DNA of 64,000 nucleotides from Syngnathus acus (taxonomy: Eukaryota > Chordata > Actinopteri > Syngnathiformes > Syngnathidae). The stretch is from positions 6,095,001 through 6,159,000 of the forward strand of contig NC_051087.1 of NCBI RefSeq assembly GCF_901709675.1, read 5' to 3'. Below, piece by piece: positions 11,826 to 23,300 of this stretch (position 1 is its first letter; each line of letters begins with the position of its first letter). A model generated the notes under the pieces. The model saw only the letters and a program-made list of their open reading frames with translations, was not told where the DNA came from and did not search any database. The position numbers were made by a program, and so were the translations under genes.

Positions 11826-14800
11826 TCAACCAAGGCTGGTAATGTTGGAACGGCCACCAGGAGGTGCTACAATTCGATGGCCGGACCTGCGAGGGATGTT
11901 GTCGTCAAGCTGAGCCCCTGTAAATTTAAATCAAGAGACAATACGTCGTAAATTAGTTAAAGTTGAGACAAAAAATGTTGTATTCTCATAATACGATGTA
12001 AAAAGTTGGGGCTTAGTTAAATCTTTTCATAAATGACTAGCATGGTCTTTGATTTGCTCCAAGTGCACTGAGACTTCGGTTGTAATCTTTTGTAAATATC
12101 AAAATAAAATAGAATTGAAGTAATCAATCACATTATAACAAAATCAATAATGCTATTTAAATTAAATATAAATTAAGAGTATACTGTAGTATTTGAAATT
12201 CGCAGGGGAAAAATATATGATGGAAATATTAATAGTTGTATGCATAATGTGAATTAGTGAATATTTTAAATTACATTTAAAAAATATTTAATTGCACTTT
12301 CAATGGTCCCCAATGTTTTACTACCTAATACAGAGTTACATAACATTTGCCAAAACCTTCATTATAGAATCCAAAACATCTACAGTATTTGTGTCTCTAA
12401 CCTGATAGACTGAAGTTGGACTGGTGAAGGTTGCGCACTGGTGGAGGCTGGTGCGAGGTCGGGGAAGTTTTGGCCGAAGGTGAAGGTGTGATATATTTGG
12501 GGGGAGCAATGACATCATGCACGGGCCCATCATACATGCCACGTACGACCCCTTTTTCCTTAATCTGTTTAGAGACAGGGAGGAAAAAGTTGTGGCTACT
12601 ATTGCATCAGGAATGTATTTCAAGCTTTCCTTCCTGTACTGTACCTGATCCCTGAACTTCAAACGTTGATAAGCAAAATCAGGGAAGGGCTTGCGAGGGA
12701 TGAATCGTCCAGTACCCTGCTGAACTTGAAGCTTTCCTTCCTCATAGACCACCCGACCCTGACTCAACACCAGCACTGGTGCCCCGCGACACTCCAGACC
12801 TTCAAAGATGTTGAATTCTGCAGACTGTGAGAAGAGAATTTAAATGTTACGTACTAAAACGTGAAAAAAATTGTGCAAGGAAGAAAAAGGCCGTATATAA
12901 AATATATTAGGGTAATAATACTGTCTGGTATATCACATCATAGAATAATCATAATGAGATGCAAATAACGCTCTACTGGCTATGAGCAACAATAATAATT
13001 AAAATTGTAAATGCTCTGATGATGCCATAACAAGAAGTATTTGGGCTGAGATTAATATTGCTTATATCACAGCGAACACACACACACACAAACACACACA
13101 TACTATATATTAGACCAGAAAAATCAAAGAAAGAGCAAGGCGTATTTATTCCTGCACGCATTGTATGAAAGAGAATAATGCATGCAGTTAAACTGCAGCA
13201 TCTGAGATGGGGGATGAAGAAAACCTTGGGGCAAAGAGCAAGATAATAAAAAATAGGGGGATGGGTAGGAAGATGCCTGTGCAAAATGGGTGAATGGGTG
13301 CAAGGGGTTGGGGGGGATTAGACCCTAAAGCTGACAGCAGTCTGGATTAAAGTCGGGCTGCAGACGAAATATATCAAACACTGCCTGATGTTGTGAGTCA
13401 TGAATTGCATTTAAATTCACGTAAAGGTCATTTAAATGCATGCAACATCCCATGAGTCTCGTTTTTTTTTACACGTCCATGGGTTGAAAATGTGATTTGG
13501 ATTTAGGATGCCTTCTTTGATGTTTTCCTGAAAGAATTCAAATTGAAGTAATTAATTGTCAAGGGGGATTGACACATCTGTGTAGTCTGCCCTGCGTGTC
13601 GAACATTTGTCATTTCTGGCACATTAACACAGGCAGGATGGCCTCTTTGATTTGTTTTTCAATCCAGTCCTATTTTCTTTGTTCTCACCGACTGGTGCAG
13701 TTTAGACGTGATGGTTTTGGTGCTGTCGGGGTCCCAGATGACGACGTCCGCATCAGAGCCCACCGCTATCCGACCTTTACGTGGGTACAGATTGAAGACT
13801 TTAGCAGCGTTGGTAGATGTGACAGCCACAAACTTGTTCTCATCCATCTTCCCCATGGCCTGTGTGGAGGATAACGTAAATACAGAAGACTCAAATATTA
13901 AACATAGTCTGCTTGAAGCTATTAATTTCTTTACAAAAGCTCAATTTTAGAGGTTGACAAACATATATGGTTTGCTCTTACCACAGCTTTGTCCCAAACA
14001 AAACTCATCCTCTCCTCCACTCCATTGGTGCCCTCTGGGATTAAGGTGAAGTCGTCTTTACCGATTGCTTTCTGGGAAATGCTGAATGCGCAGTGAGCGC
14101 TGCCCACCACCTGCAGGTCACCACTGCGTCATAGCATGATACATATATTATTAATAACGCACGGAGGAGAGAATGTTGTACTGTATAGCTAATGCCGTAT
14201 TTCATAAATCATGATCACATTTGTGTGAATTAAAAAGTGAATACTTTAACTATAGCGCATTAGACATTAAATCATTTTTAATAATTGTAGTGTCATCAAA
14301 TTTCAATCTCGGGATAAGGACCAGCCTTAACCCGTTAAGTTTAAGTACTCTGACTTTTGTGAAAAAATAAATAAATACACTGTCAGTTAAAAGAGGTGTT
14401 GTGGGACTAGCATGAAGAGGCAAAATGCAGGACCAAAGAGGAGGAGGGGGGCACTTGGTAGCCAAGGCAACTGAGGATGAAGGATTCACATTCCTGTGCT
14501 ATTTATAGAATTAGGGGCACTAAAAAATGTACTTTAAGAAGTTCTGTACATTCTATTCAGAGATTGTTTGACATTTGTAGACTATATTTACATATATTCA
14601 TTTTTGTTCCCATATTCCAAGCTTTTTTTTTTGCACCTCAATTTGTGAAACAATGACCCTCACTGTCTTTGAATAAATCAAGTTTGACATTGCATATTAT
14701 ACGAGCAGCTGCTGTGACTGGAATACCAAACAAATAATGAGCATTTAAACCATGCATGCGTATCCTTTGGTGTCACTGATCTGATTTAAAATCCACATTA

Positions 14801-17800
14801 TGCAGCGATTAGAGCTATAAATAACTCTGCATTCATTTCAAAGTTTTTACACGTTTCAGTATCGTCATCCTTGAAAAAAAAAACACAAATACAAAAAAAA
14901 ACAGGTGTTGATCACATTCAAGTCCTACCAGGCCAGAAGTGTCTGGAGGTGGTCTGGGGTCGTAGGGTCAGGACTCAAAGGTGGGGATGTCACATAAGCA
15001 GCAGCTTTGGCCCAATTCTTGCTCCAATAATGTGAACCATCAGTGACCAGACTGGCCGTGATTGGCTCTCCAAAAACGACAGACCCTGAAGATTCAACCA
15101 AAAAGGAATTTACATCTATTTACATAATGCAGCATTGCGAATGCAGACAGGTGTTTCCGTTGGTGCTGTGTATAATGAACTTGGACTGAGGGTGCAGGAA
15201 TGAGAGAGTGACCTTTCCTTCGGGCCTGGGTGATGGTGTCTGCTGCACTCTTACTCATCACCTTGGTGATGTAGACAGGACAATTCACGCGGTTACCAAG
15301 GGTGATTGCACGAAACACCGCCTCAGCCTCCACCTGTGCTGGGAAGAAGCGAGGGCAGATCAGAACTAGCTGATGGACGGACAGACACACGGATGGATTG
15401 CATCACCTCTTCAGGACGACTCAAAGGATGACCTTCCGGTCCCGTAATTCCCATCCCAAGGATCTTGCTTTGTTCCTAAATCATGGATGGAAAAAAAAAA
15501 CGTGTAAAGTTGGTGACAGTCCTTAAGAGGTTCTGACATATAATTGTTGAAAACATATTATCAATCAATCCAGGGTTTTTCTTCTTCTTCTACATTCCCA
15601 TGCAATTGCATGCATGCTGTATTTGACCTACAAATAAATCACACGTGTGCTATTGTCGTAATATAGCCTCTAAATATTTAGACAAATTCCAGGATCACTT
15701 TTAGTCAATGACGGCCTGTTTTATCTTTTTATCTTTCAACAGAAACACTCAGTGGGAACATGCAAAGTCTTTATTTGTGAGCCTTGAGTTTGCTGGTGAA
15801 GTTGCTACATGGAGTCAATATGTAGTTAAAAACTGAAAAGCTGCCAAAGTTAGGCTGCACTTACTTACCTGAGCAATCAAATCTCCATTTTCAGCATGAA
15901 CTAACACCACAGCTCCAATTTGTTTTAAGTAGGAGAAGGCGTCGTATAGCTGGAGAAGCAAGCAAATAGAATGTTAATGACGTAATAGCACATAACGTAA
16001 ATGAATATTGATTGTAAAGATTCCAAGATTTTTCTCGATAATAATACCTACACACCTGAGAATCTGACATCTGGTACAAATCCTTGTAGGCCATGTACAC
16101 CTGGAAGGAATTAATACCTGGCAGAAGTGGGGAAAAAATTGTGTATTTGTTCATGAAAGGAAAACAAAATTCACAAAAATAATATTATTGTTATTTTGTC
16201 TTTAAGGACAATGTATTTGTTTGAAGGACACGTGTCACAGTTGCTACCCCAGGAGAAAAGTGATTCTCTTTTTTCTTTGAAAAGATTACAAACAAAATGT
16301 GTGACTTCCATGCCAACGGTATAATGCGGGCAATGTCCTCTTTGCTTTCCCTTTAAGAGGATTCAGAACAAGGCCAAATTGTCGCAAATCTGTCTCTGGT
16401 GTTCTCGCCAAAATCGGGATTAACATGACAACAATTAGAGAAGCCACCAGCACTCTTTGGAAGAAAAATGTGAAGATGGGGTGTACCTTTTTCCTGCACC
16501 AGCATCTCCAGCTCATCCTTAACCGTTTCATTCCATTGCGGGATGTCAACGTGGAGGGAGTAGTCACAACACGCATTCTTGTCTGCAGCTTCCTGCCAGA
16601 CTTCGAACGCCTCCAGCAAGCTTTCCCCAACCTCGGGGGTCACATGGTCAACTGGAATAGGGGAGGCTCAGAGGTCAAAAGCATGCATGACATTTGCAAT
16701 ATTGTCACATGTCATGCAGACTCACTGATCATTGTCGTGCCTCCAGCGAGCGCCGCTTTGGTTCCTTGCAGGAAGTCGTCAACGGGGCGTACACCGAGAT
16801 AGGGCTTCATCAGACAGGTGTTGACGTCAATCCCACCGGGGATCACCATGCGACCATTAGCCTCGATTACTTTGATGCCATCAGGGACCACCAGATTCTC
16901 TCCTACCTGCCTACAGATGTAATAAGGGGCAGTGCAATCAAAGTGAGGAAAGTTGTTGTGGAGCTGGTGGCAGGTTTTCTGGATTTAATTGAGGCATAGG
17001 CAGACATATTCTGATCTTTGCAGACGTGTGGTGCATGTCCTTGAATTTCATAAGAGAATCATATATGAGCATCAGTGTAAAAGCAATAACAGGATATGAC
17101 AATCATACCTAATGAGGCCATCTTCAATGTGCACGTCTGCGTAAAATGACTGGTCATCATTAATGACTCGCCCTCCTTTAATCAGCAGGCTGTTGCCCTA
17201 AAAGGGTACAAGGAAACCAGGAACAGATGTCATCCATTGAACAGGTAGCAATGAATGCCAGATGAATGCAATCCATGTCACATTATTTTATGTACAGTAT
17301 TATCTGGTTGCTGGAAAAATACCGAATGTAAGAATTGGCGGATGGTTGGGGAGAGAGAGAGCAAGGGAGAGAGAGAGAGAGACAGAGAGGGGTGGTGTTA
17401 TGTCTCCATGGTAACTGATGATGGCAGAAAATCGTTTTAATTTTTTATTTTATTTAAAAGTCTTTATCATGAAATGTCAGGCATATGGTTTGGGGCCAAT
17501 GGTATTTATACTAATCCATCAGAATGAGAACGGGATTTTATGTTTTACAGTCAAAGCCTGACGCTGCACAAATCCTAGTTCCACGCTTCCACCATCACGA
17601 CATTGACGACACTCAAATGAATCTTTCTGACAGAAGAGCTTAAACTGTCACTTAAGCGTCCTCGTCTGCACACATTCAATGTCAAAACAATAAGAAAATG
17701 ACAGTTACAGCTAAAACTAAATTGAAGAGGCCTGGTAATACAGGATAGCATTTGCACCCTCACTAAGAATTTAATCTCCTTTTCCGGCATTGGCAGCAGG

Positions 17801-18701
17801 GATTTCCAACAGTTCCAACCAAGCACCCTCTTACCGTCACATGGGGGAGGTTGTTCTGTTGACAACTGGTCCCAGACATGATGGTTTCTTCCCCTGAGGT
17901 GCAATATATTCACAGCCGGGTCGCGGTGCACCCCTTTGTCCCCCCCCCCCTACTGAAAAACGCGTGAACGCGCTCAGAAAAAAACACACGCGACAAGCTC
18001 TGTGTACGTGCGCGTCCACGGGGAAAATGTGCATGTGCAAGAAAGGTGGTGTGCACACGAGCGCCCTCACACTTTACCTCAGTGATTACAGCAGTGAGCT
18101 ACTGTGCAAAACCCAGATAGGTTATAATACTGCAGTATTATATTTTTATTTCAAGTATACATGAGGTCAATCTCGTGGCGCACAAAGAAACACGCATAAC
18201 GACCATTGCAGTTTTGCATGGGTGCTGTCCACTTCAGCACCACAATGTCCGCACGCGACTGCGCACTTTCATTTTTTGGGGGGGACTCTTTTGATAACTT
18301 GACACAAATGTGTGTAATTAATCTATCTGTCTGTCTGTCTCAGAAGTTACCTTCCCGTGTGTGGTTTCCAACCCTGAGGAGAACCCCGTCTGAACACCTG
18401 GACAGCCATGTTCTCCCTCGTTGGAGGTGGTATGTGAACCTTTTTGGGCTTCCCAGGTTTTGCCACCGCCGCTGGAGTCGCAGATATCCAGGAGTCTCTC
18501 CTGACTCCCGCTCCTCGGGGTGCGGCCCCCTTTCCTTCCAACTGCATAATTGTCAAAGTCGATGGTTTTGCTTTCAAACGCCCCTTCCACGGATTCGAAC
18601 ATGCCGAAGCTCTTGCGCTGGTTCGGTCCGGTGGCGATTGGTCCGGCAAAGTAGACCGGTAGCTCATCTTCCCGATTCCACTGCCTCCTGCAGTCCGACA
18701 T
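11826..18701 (-). CDS. crmp1: Collapsin response mediator protein 1 (dihydropyrimidinase-like), complete
   Basis: Cytosolic tetrameric phosphoprotein that relays semaphorin signals to the cytoskeleton during axon growth. Coding exons in gene order: 18351-18701 (long first exon) or 17835-17879 (short first exon), then 17109-17197, 16726-16910, 16487-16651, 16056-16117, 15869-15949, 15407-15475, 15213-15333, 14929-15085, 13982-14123, 13689-13859, 12645-12824, 12402-12564, 11826-11917. The sizes (89, 185, 165, 62, 81, 69, 121, 157, 142, 171, 180 nt) match the conserved CRMP family pattern and all phases join. Products would be about 675 aa (long) or 573 aa (short), like human CRMP1. The fold is that of dihydropyrimidinase, but the metal-ligand HxH is replaced (GGIDVNTCL) and the catalytic Lys is Gln ([11 protein letters not shown]), so it should be enzymatically inactive. 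The tail has the Cdk5/GSK3 target region (PSPSAKTSP) and a C-terminal [20 protein letters not shown] and [12 protein letters not shown] favour CRMP1 over DPYSL2/3/4. Confidence 0.95.
17835..17879 (-). CDS. crmp1: crmp1 alternative first exon (short isoform)
   Basis: ATG at 17877-17879 opens 15 codons starting [10 protein letters not shown] and ending PHVT. They are followed by a GT donor (17833-17834, GTAAG) in phase 0. Short CRMP isoforms of mammals likewise start with a brief unique peptide ending PHIT just before the shared DRLLIKGG exon; here the shared exon starts GNSLLIKGG. Both this exon and the long one end in phase 0, so they are interchangeable. The CpG-rich stretch just upstream (about 17940-18030) is a plausible promoter. 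Confidence 0.85.
17940..18060 (-). promoter_or_regulatory. crmp1: CpG-rich putative promoter of short crmp1 isoform
   Basis: This sequence lies directly upstream (on the minus strand) of the short first exon. It is rich in CG dinucleotides (ACGCGTG, AACGCGC, CACGCG, TGCGCGTCCACG) in an otherwise AT-rich neighbourhood. No TATA box is obvious. The inference is from composition and position only. Confidence 0.4.
18351..18701 (-). CDS. crmp1: crmp1 alternative first exon (long isoform)
   Basis: ATG at 18699-18701 opens 117 codons beginning [18 protein letters not shown], closely resembling the long N-terminus of mammalian CRMP1 (MADRRRAWN...DLPVYLARP). It contains the conserved [17 protein letters not shown] and [12 protein letters not shown] blocks. 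After these, the mammalian Pro/Ser-rich part is replaced by a shorter Gly/Ser-rich segment. The donor GTAAC begins right after 18351, in phase 0. An in-frame ATG four codons upstream (18711-18713) could also serve, but the family alignment supports 18701. Confidence 0.85.
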
Positions 18702-20121
18702 TGTGGCTTGCACCCCAGGCTTCAGCTAGACGACAGGGTGAGAGAGGATGGCGATAACACGCGATGTAACCAGGACAGGCGGCTCCGCCTCCTCTTGTGG
18801 TACTGGTTGGATGATTGTCTCCGGGCTATATAGAAGAAGATGCAATCTCCAAAAGAACGGATAATAATGCCGTTTTTATGTTTCTCTGATGCTACAAACC
18901 TCTGCAGCAAGTATCCAAAGAGGATGGTCTTTGTTTCCCTCTCCCTCCAAAGGCTAAAGTGGGGGTGATGAAAGGATTACTCAACACATGTCATTTTTTG
19001 ACCCACATCTGGAAGGACAGATTTAAAAATGCTTATTTGGCGTCCCATAGCACATCTTTTGGCTAAAAAGATGCATATACCTGTAGGTCAGATCAAATTA
19101 TTTTGATATGTCAGGTCCTATGTATGAATAAATTAATTTATTAATGTATTTATTTATTTATAGTTCGACCATTGACATAGGTGCTGGTGGGATCAGTTCT
19201 GCTGATGTGAGTCAACTGTCGTGGTTCTGTTTTGTTCAAGCTTGCAGTGTAGCTGCGAGGCTGCAAACATGGAACATCTAATTCCCAATTTTAATAGTTA
19301 TATATAAAAAATATATATATATATTGACAGTTCTCGTTTTAATACAGATTTTCTATGGCTATAGGAAGATAGCAAATCAGACGAATCTGACGTTTGATTG
19401 CGGTTCCTACTAGCCAATCATCATATAATCTACTTTAAGAGGGCGGGTCGTAAAGTTTTTGGGCAGGAGTGTTTAATCCACACGCGTGAGCGATTCACCG
19501 TCAGAGTTCTGCTTTGGTCCTGCAAGATCACCTCTTTATTTTGAAGATATCAGGTGAATTTAAATCCGAGTACAATTTATGTTTGTTCGAGCTTGTGCTG
19601 TCTTGAGGAGTCATTCCTTTCAATCAATTGGCATGCAATACTGACTTCGCTGGATCGAGTTGGTTGTAATTCTCCACTTCACAGTTGTAAAGTTTTCGCA
19701 TGCAAAATCACTGTATACAAATCATGCGCTCTCCCTTTCATTATATTAACAACCACTGTGTTACTTTTGCGGATCTCTTATTTCTGCTGCACGCTGTTGC
19801 ACTAATACAGCCAATGGCCATCATAAAGTGCATGAGACTCCTTGCGAGCTGTAGTAAATAAACGTCTTTACAAAGACGATGACTTATACTTGCTATTGAC
19901 GCCGTCATAGAGGTAATCATTTTATAATGTGTAATATAAAATATTTGCTTCTAACATTTGAAGTTACCCAATTTGACCAATTGAGCGATATGGCAGTTAA
20001 AACGGTAAAATAAACTGTAATTATTTTTGTAAATACAGAATAGCATTAATTGCATTAAGTTAATGATCAGATCATGTGTGGATTTTCTGTTGGATTTTAG
20101 ATACGGCTCCTCATTTACAGT
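18702..20121. promoter_or_regulatory. Divergent crmp1 / wfs1 upstream region
   Basis: crmp1 reads left and wfs1 reads right from this stretch of about 1.4 kb. A GC-box-like GGGCGGG is at about 19441-19447. A probable non-coding first exon of wfs1 sits near 19490-19551, ending in TATCAG followed by a donor GTGAAT. A TA-rich run lies at 19299-19324. I see no coding sequence. In human, JAKMIP1 lies between CRMP1 and WFS1; here there is no room for it. Confidence 0.5.
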
Positions 20122-20334
20122 ATGACTCCTCCCATTTCTCACTTTAGGACAGACCAAAAGAGGACTTTGTACATTTGCTGGCCACCTATGACACCTAGGA
20201 GTTATGCCTTGGATTGCATGGACATCCTCCCCCCACTTACCCCAATATTTCTTCTCCCATTTCCAATAAATGATCTGCCTCTGTCTCTTGGCCCTTCAAC
20301 GCTCACCCTCACAAGCTACTCATCTATGTACTGA
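20122..20334 (+). other. wfs1: Upstream open reading frame overlapping the wfs1 start (TGATG)
   Basis: An ATG-initiated frame (ATGs at 20122, 20188 and 20218, all in the same frame) runs without a stop to TGA at 20332-20334. The last base of that stop is the first base of the wfs1 ATG, giving TGATG. If the 5' UTR exon starts after the acceptor AG at 20119-20120, the whole frame is transcribed. If it starts after the TTTAG ending at 20147, the later ATGs remain. The peptide shows no similarity I recognise, so any role would be translational control. Confidence 0.45.
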
Positions 20335-23300
20335 TGGAGTCCACGCTCTCTTCAGATGAGTTCTCCTCTCCTGACATGGCTCCAAAAAAGAAAACATTGG
20401 AGGTTTCCTCTGAACCTTCATCTGAATCATCAGCACTTCCCAACCTTGCTTCCGCTGGCCCAGACTGTCACAACACCACACCCTCCACTGATTCTTCCCA
20501 ACCTACCACAAGGAGAAGAACCTTTGCCTCTGTAGCCCAACAAGTGATCATACAGGAAAGACTCAGAAAAGCAGAAGAGGAAGATGACGCAGATGAAGAA
20601 GAAGGTAAGAAGAAGAATACATTATCAGGTTACAGAACAAATAACTTTGGTTTTGCACAATCACCCAGCTACTTGGCCTTCATTTATGTTTGCTATGGAC
20701 CAGCATTGATATCAAATATAATAAAGCTTTACTAAATACATAACCAAGATCCCACTGGCTTCCCCTCCAGATGAAGAACCAGAGGAAGACCTATCGAAAG
20801 ACCAGATGGAAGAGAAAGCCAAAGCGGGTGATGCCAGAGCTCAGACTCGGGTGAGTGTAGGCAGAACCACTCTTGGCTTTGTTTTCAACTGCGCTGGTTC
20901 ATGCTGTCTGCTGCTGCTGAGAGTGTCTATTTTTATCCACTTGCAACATGATGCCATGTGCCCAGAATGATACACAAGATGTTGCTTTGCCGTCAAATGT
21001 GGTGTCACCAAGTGTTGAAGCTCATAAATTTGGTGCTATTTTAGTGTATTAAATGACTTCAATCAAATATAGCAAATGTACTTACTTGTACAATTAATGA
21101 ATGGAAAACCGTTGGGGATTAATGGAGAAATGAATATGGGTTTAGAATTTGCAAGAGCCACCAGGCTCGGGTCCCGCGTGGATGGTACTTATGCAAAGGA
21201 GTGTATCATGTATTTGGACATACCAAGACATACTTAAATAACCACAGAGGGTGTGTGCATGTGAACAGCCATTGGATACAGTTTGGACATATTTATATGA
21301 TTTAAAACGAGTCTTTTTTCTCCATTCCTCATCAAACACATTTAATAGTGTGACAAAGCCGCTACATAATGTCATTTACTAATATTAGCAAATAGTTGTC
21401 TGAAACCCACAAATGGTCAGAATGGACAGAAATGTCGGTGACTGAAGTTTAAGAAAATTATGTTTTTTTAAATTAATCTGTTGGATTCATTCATCTCAAT
21501 CTGGGATTATTAGATTAATTTCGATTTTACCTTTCTATGGTTTATGAATAGTAAAGAAGAAATGTTCTTGTATTGCATCATACTGGATTGTGCACTTGGA
21601 CCAAAATAACCTAATTCATGTGAAAATCTTTTTTTTTTTTTGCATGAATCTGAGCTGTAGCTCATGTAACGGTCATAATGTAGTCAATGTTCTTTGTATT
21701 TAGGTTAAGCGACAATACACACAGTGACTTAATCTTCTTTACATCTCTTCTGTCCATCAGCTTGGTCAACACTACTTGATTCTTGCCGAAGAAGAGGATA
21801 AAGATCTAAACAATCGTCTGGCTGTTAATTGGTTGGTAAAAGCGGCAAAACAGGGAAGAAAGAGTGCAGCAAGAGCCTTGCAGCGATGCTGGATCCGTAA
21901 AATAGGTTATTGTGCCAATACATATGTGGACCAGTGTGTCGGTGGGGGTGGGGCAGTGGGGGATTTGCATTGCTGATTTTTGGAGTCTCTCACCCAGGAA
22001 TCACCGCAGAGAACGAGGAAGATGTTCGAAAACTGTCGGCAGAGACTAAATTTGAGAGGGCGGTGCGTAAAGCGGCCATGATGATGTACTGGAAGCTTAA
22101 TCCAGAGAAGAAATCCAAAGTGGCCATGGCTGAGATGCTGGAGAATGTCAGCCAGGTCAACAAAGGACTGGGTAGGAGCCACACACACATTCATACAGTA
22201 TATGTAGGTATGTGTGGATAATAGTTCATAAAAAATTTATAAAAATGGTTTTTTAGACTGAATACGAGTATACCAGTACTGAAGACCAATACTGAATACC
22301 AATACTTGATATTTTAATCAAATATTGATCAGGTGGAACACAAATCACACATTTTTCTTGACTATCTGTAACATTTTAGTAATGTGGCTTATCATTTTAA
22401 TTGGCTCTGAACATTAGGGGACACCGCAAAAAGGATATCTGGCCCCACCTCAGACGAGACTCAGAAAATACTGGAAAACATGGTCAGCAATGAGCGTGAG
22501 TATCCATAGAGCCCAATGGTAACGAAACTTGCACTTGGAGATTACGGTACGCTCTGTCTCCTCAGCCAATCAGATGGTGGACTTGGACGACTTTGTCGAG
22601 ATGACTAAAAATTACGCTGGCGGTATTGTTTCGTCATCATCTGAGGCTGAGAATCCTGATGCCACGGAGGTAAAAAAAAAAAAACATGAGCACAGAAACA
22701 GCAAGTAAAGTGCTCTATTTGTGTTTTGTTGTGCAAGGCTGAGCTGCCCTCCTCAGAAGACAATCAGCTGCATAGAGGCTCTTGGGCTTTTGGCAGGAGG
22801 GGAATGTTGCTGGACACGAAGCATACTGTCGCCATTAAAAAAGCAATGGCTATGAAATCACACTTAATGGTATCTTCTTCAAAAATGACCATTAATGTTC
22901 ATGTTGGGATTCCTTCTTGAAGTGGTGTGTCTGGTACCGTCAGATGCTTCACTATCCGGTTGATACTGTGATGGAGATGAAGGAGCACCTAGTGGACTGG
23001 GCGTCGCGGGCCGGCGTCCAATGGCTGAGCACCATCATCCCCACGCAACATGTCAACACGCTTATCTTCTTCTTCATCATCAGTAACCTCACCGTTGACT
23101 TGTTTGCCTTTGTCATCCCGCTATTGGTCTTCTATCTCTCCTTCCTCTCCATGATTATTTGCACACTGCGTGTTGTTCAGAGTAGTAAGGTGAGTTCTTT
23201 TCTTTTAGGATATGTTGGAATAGTATCGTTTGTGATTGACTTGAGGATTTTTGTCAAGGGGTCAAGTTTTAATCCGATTTTGAATTAATTCAGAATTCAA

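Noticed and set aside
18347-18667. Second minus-strand frame and a plus-strand frame over the crmp1 long first exon
   Set aside because: The frame giving [18 protein letters not shown] matches CRMP1; the others are shadows of a GC-rich exon.
22870-22943. Read-through of the wfs1 exon into [15 protein letters not shown]
   Set aside because: This frame hits TGA at 22918-22920. Splicing out 22870-22943 restores alignment with human wolframin, so no pseudogene or frameshift is needed.
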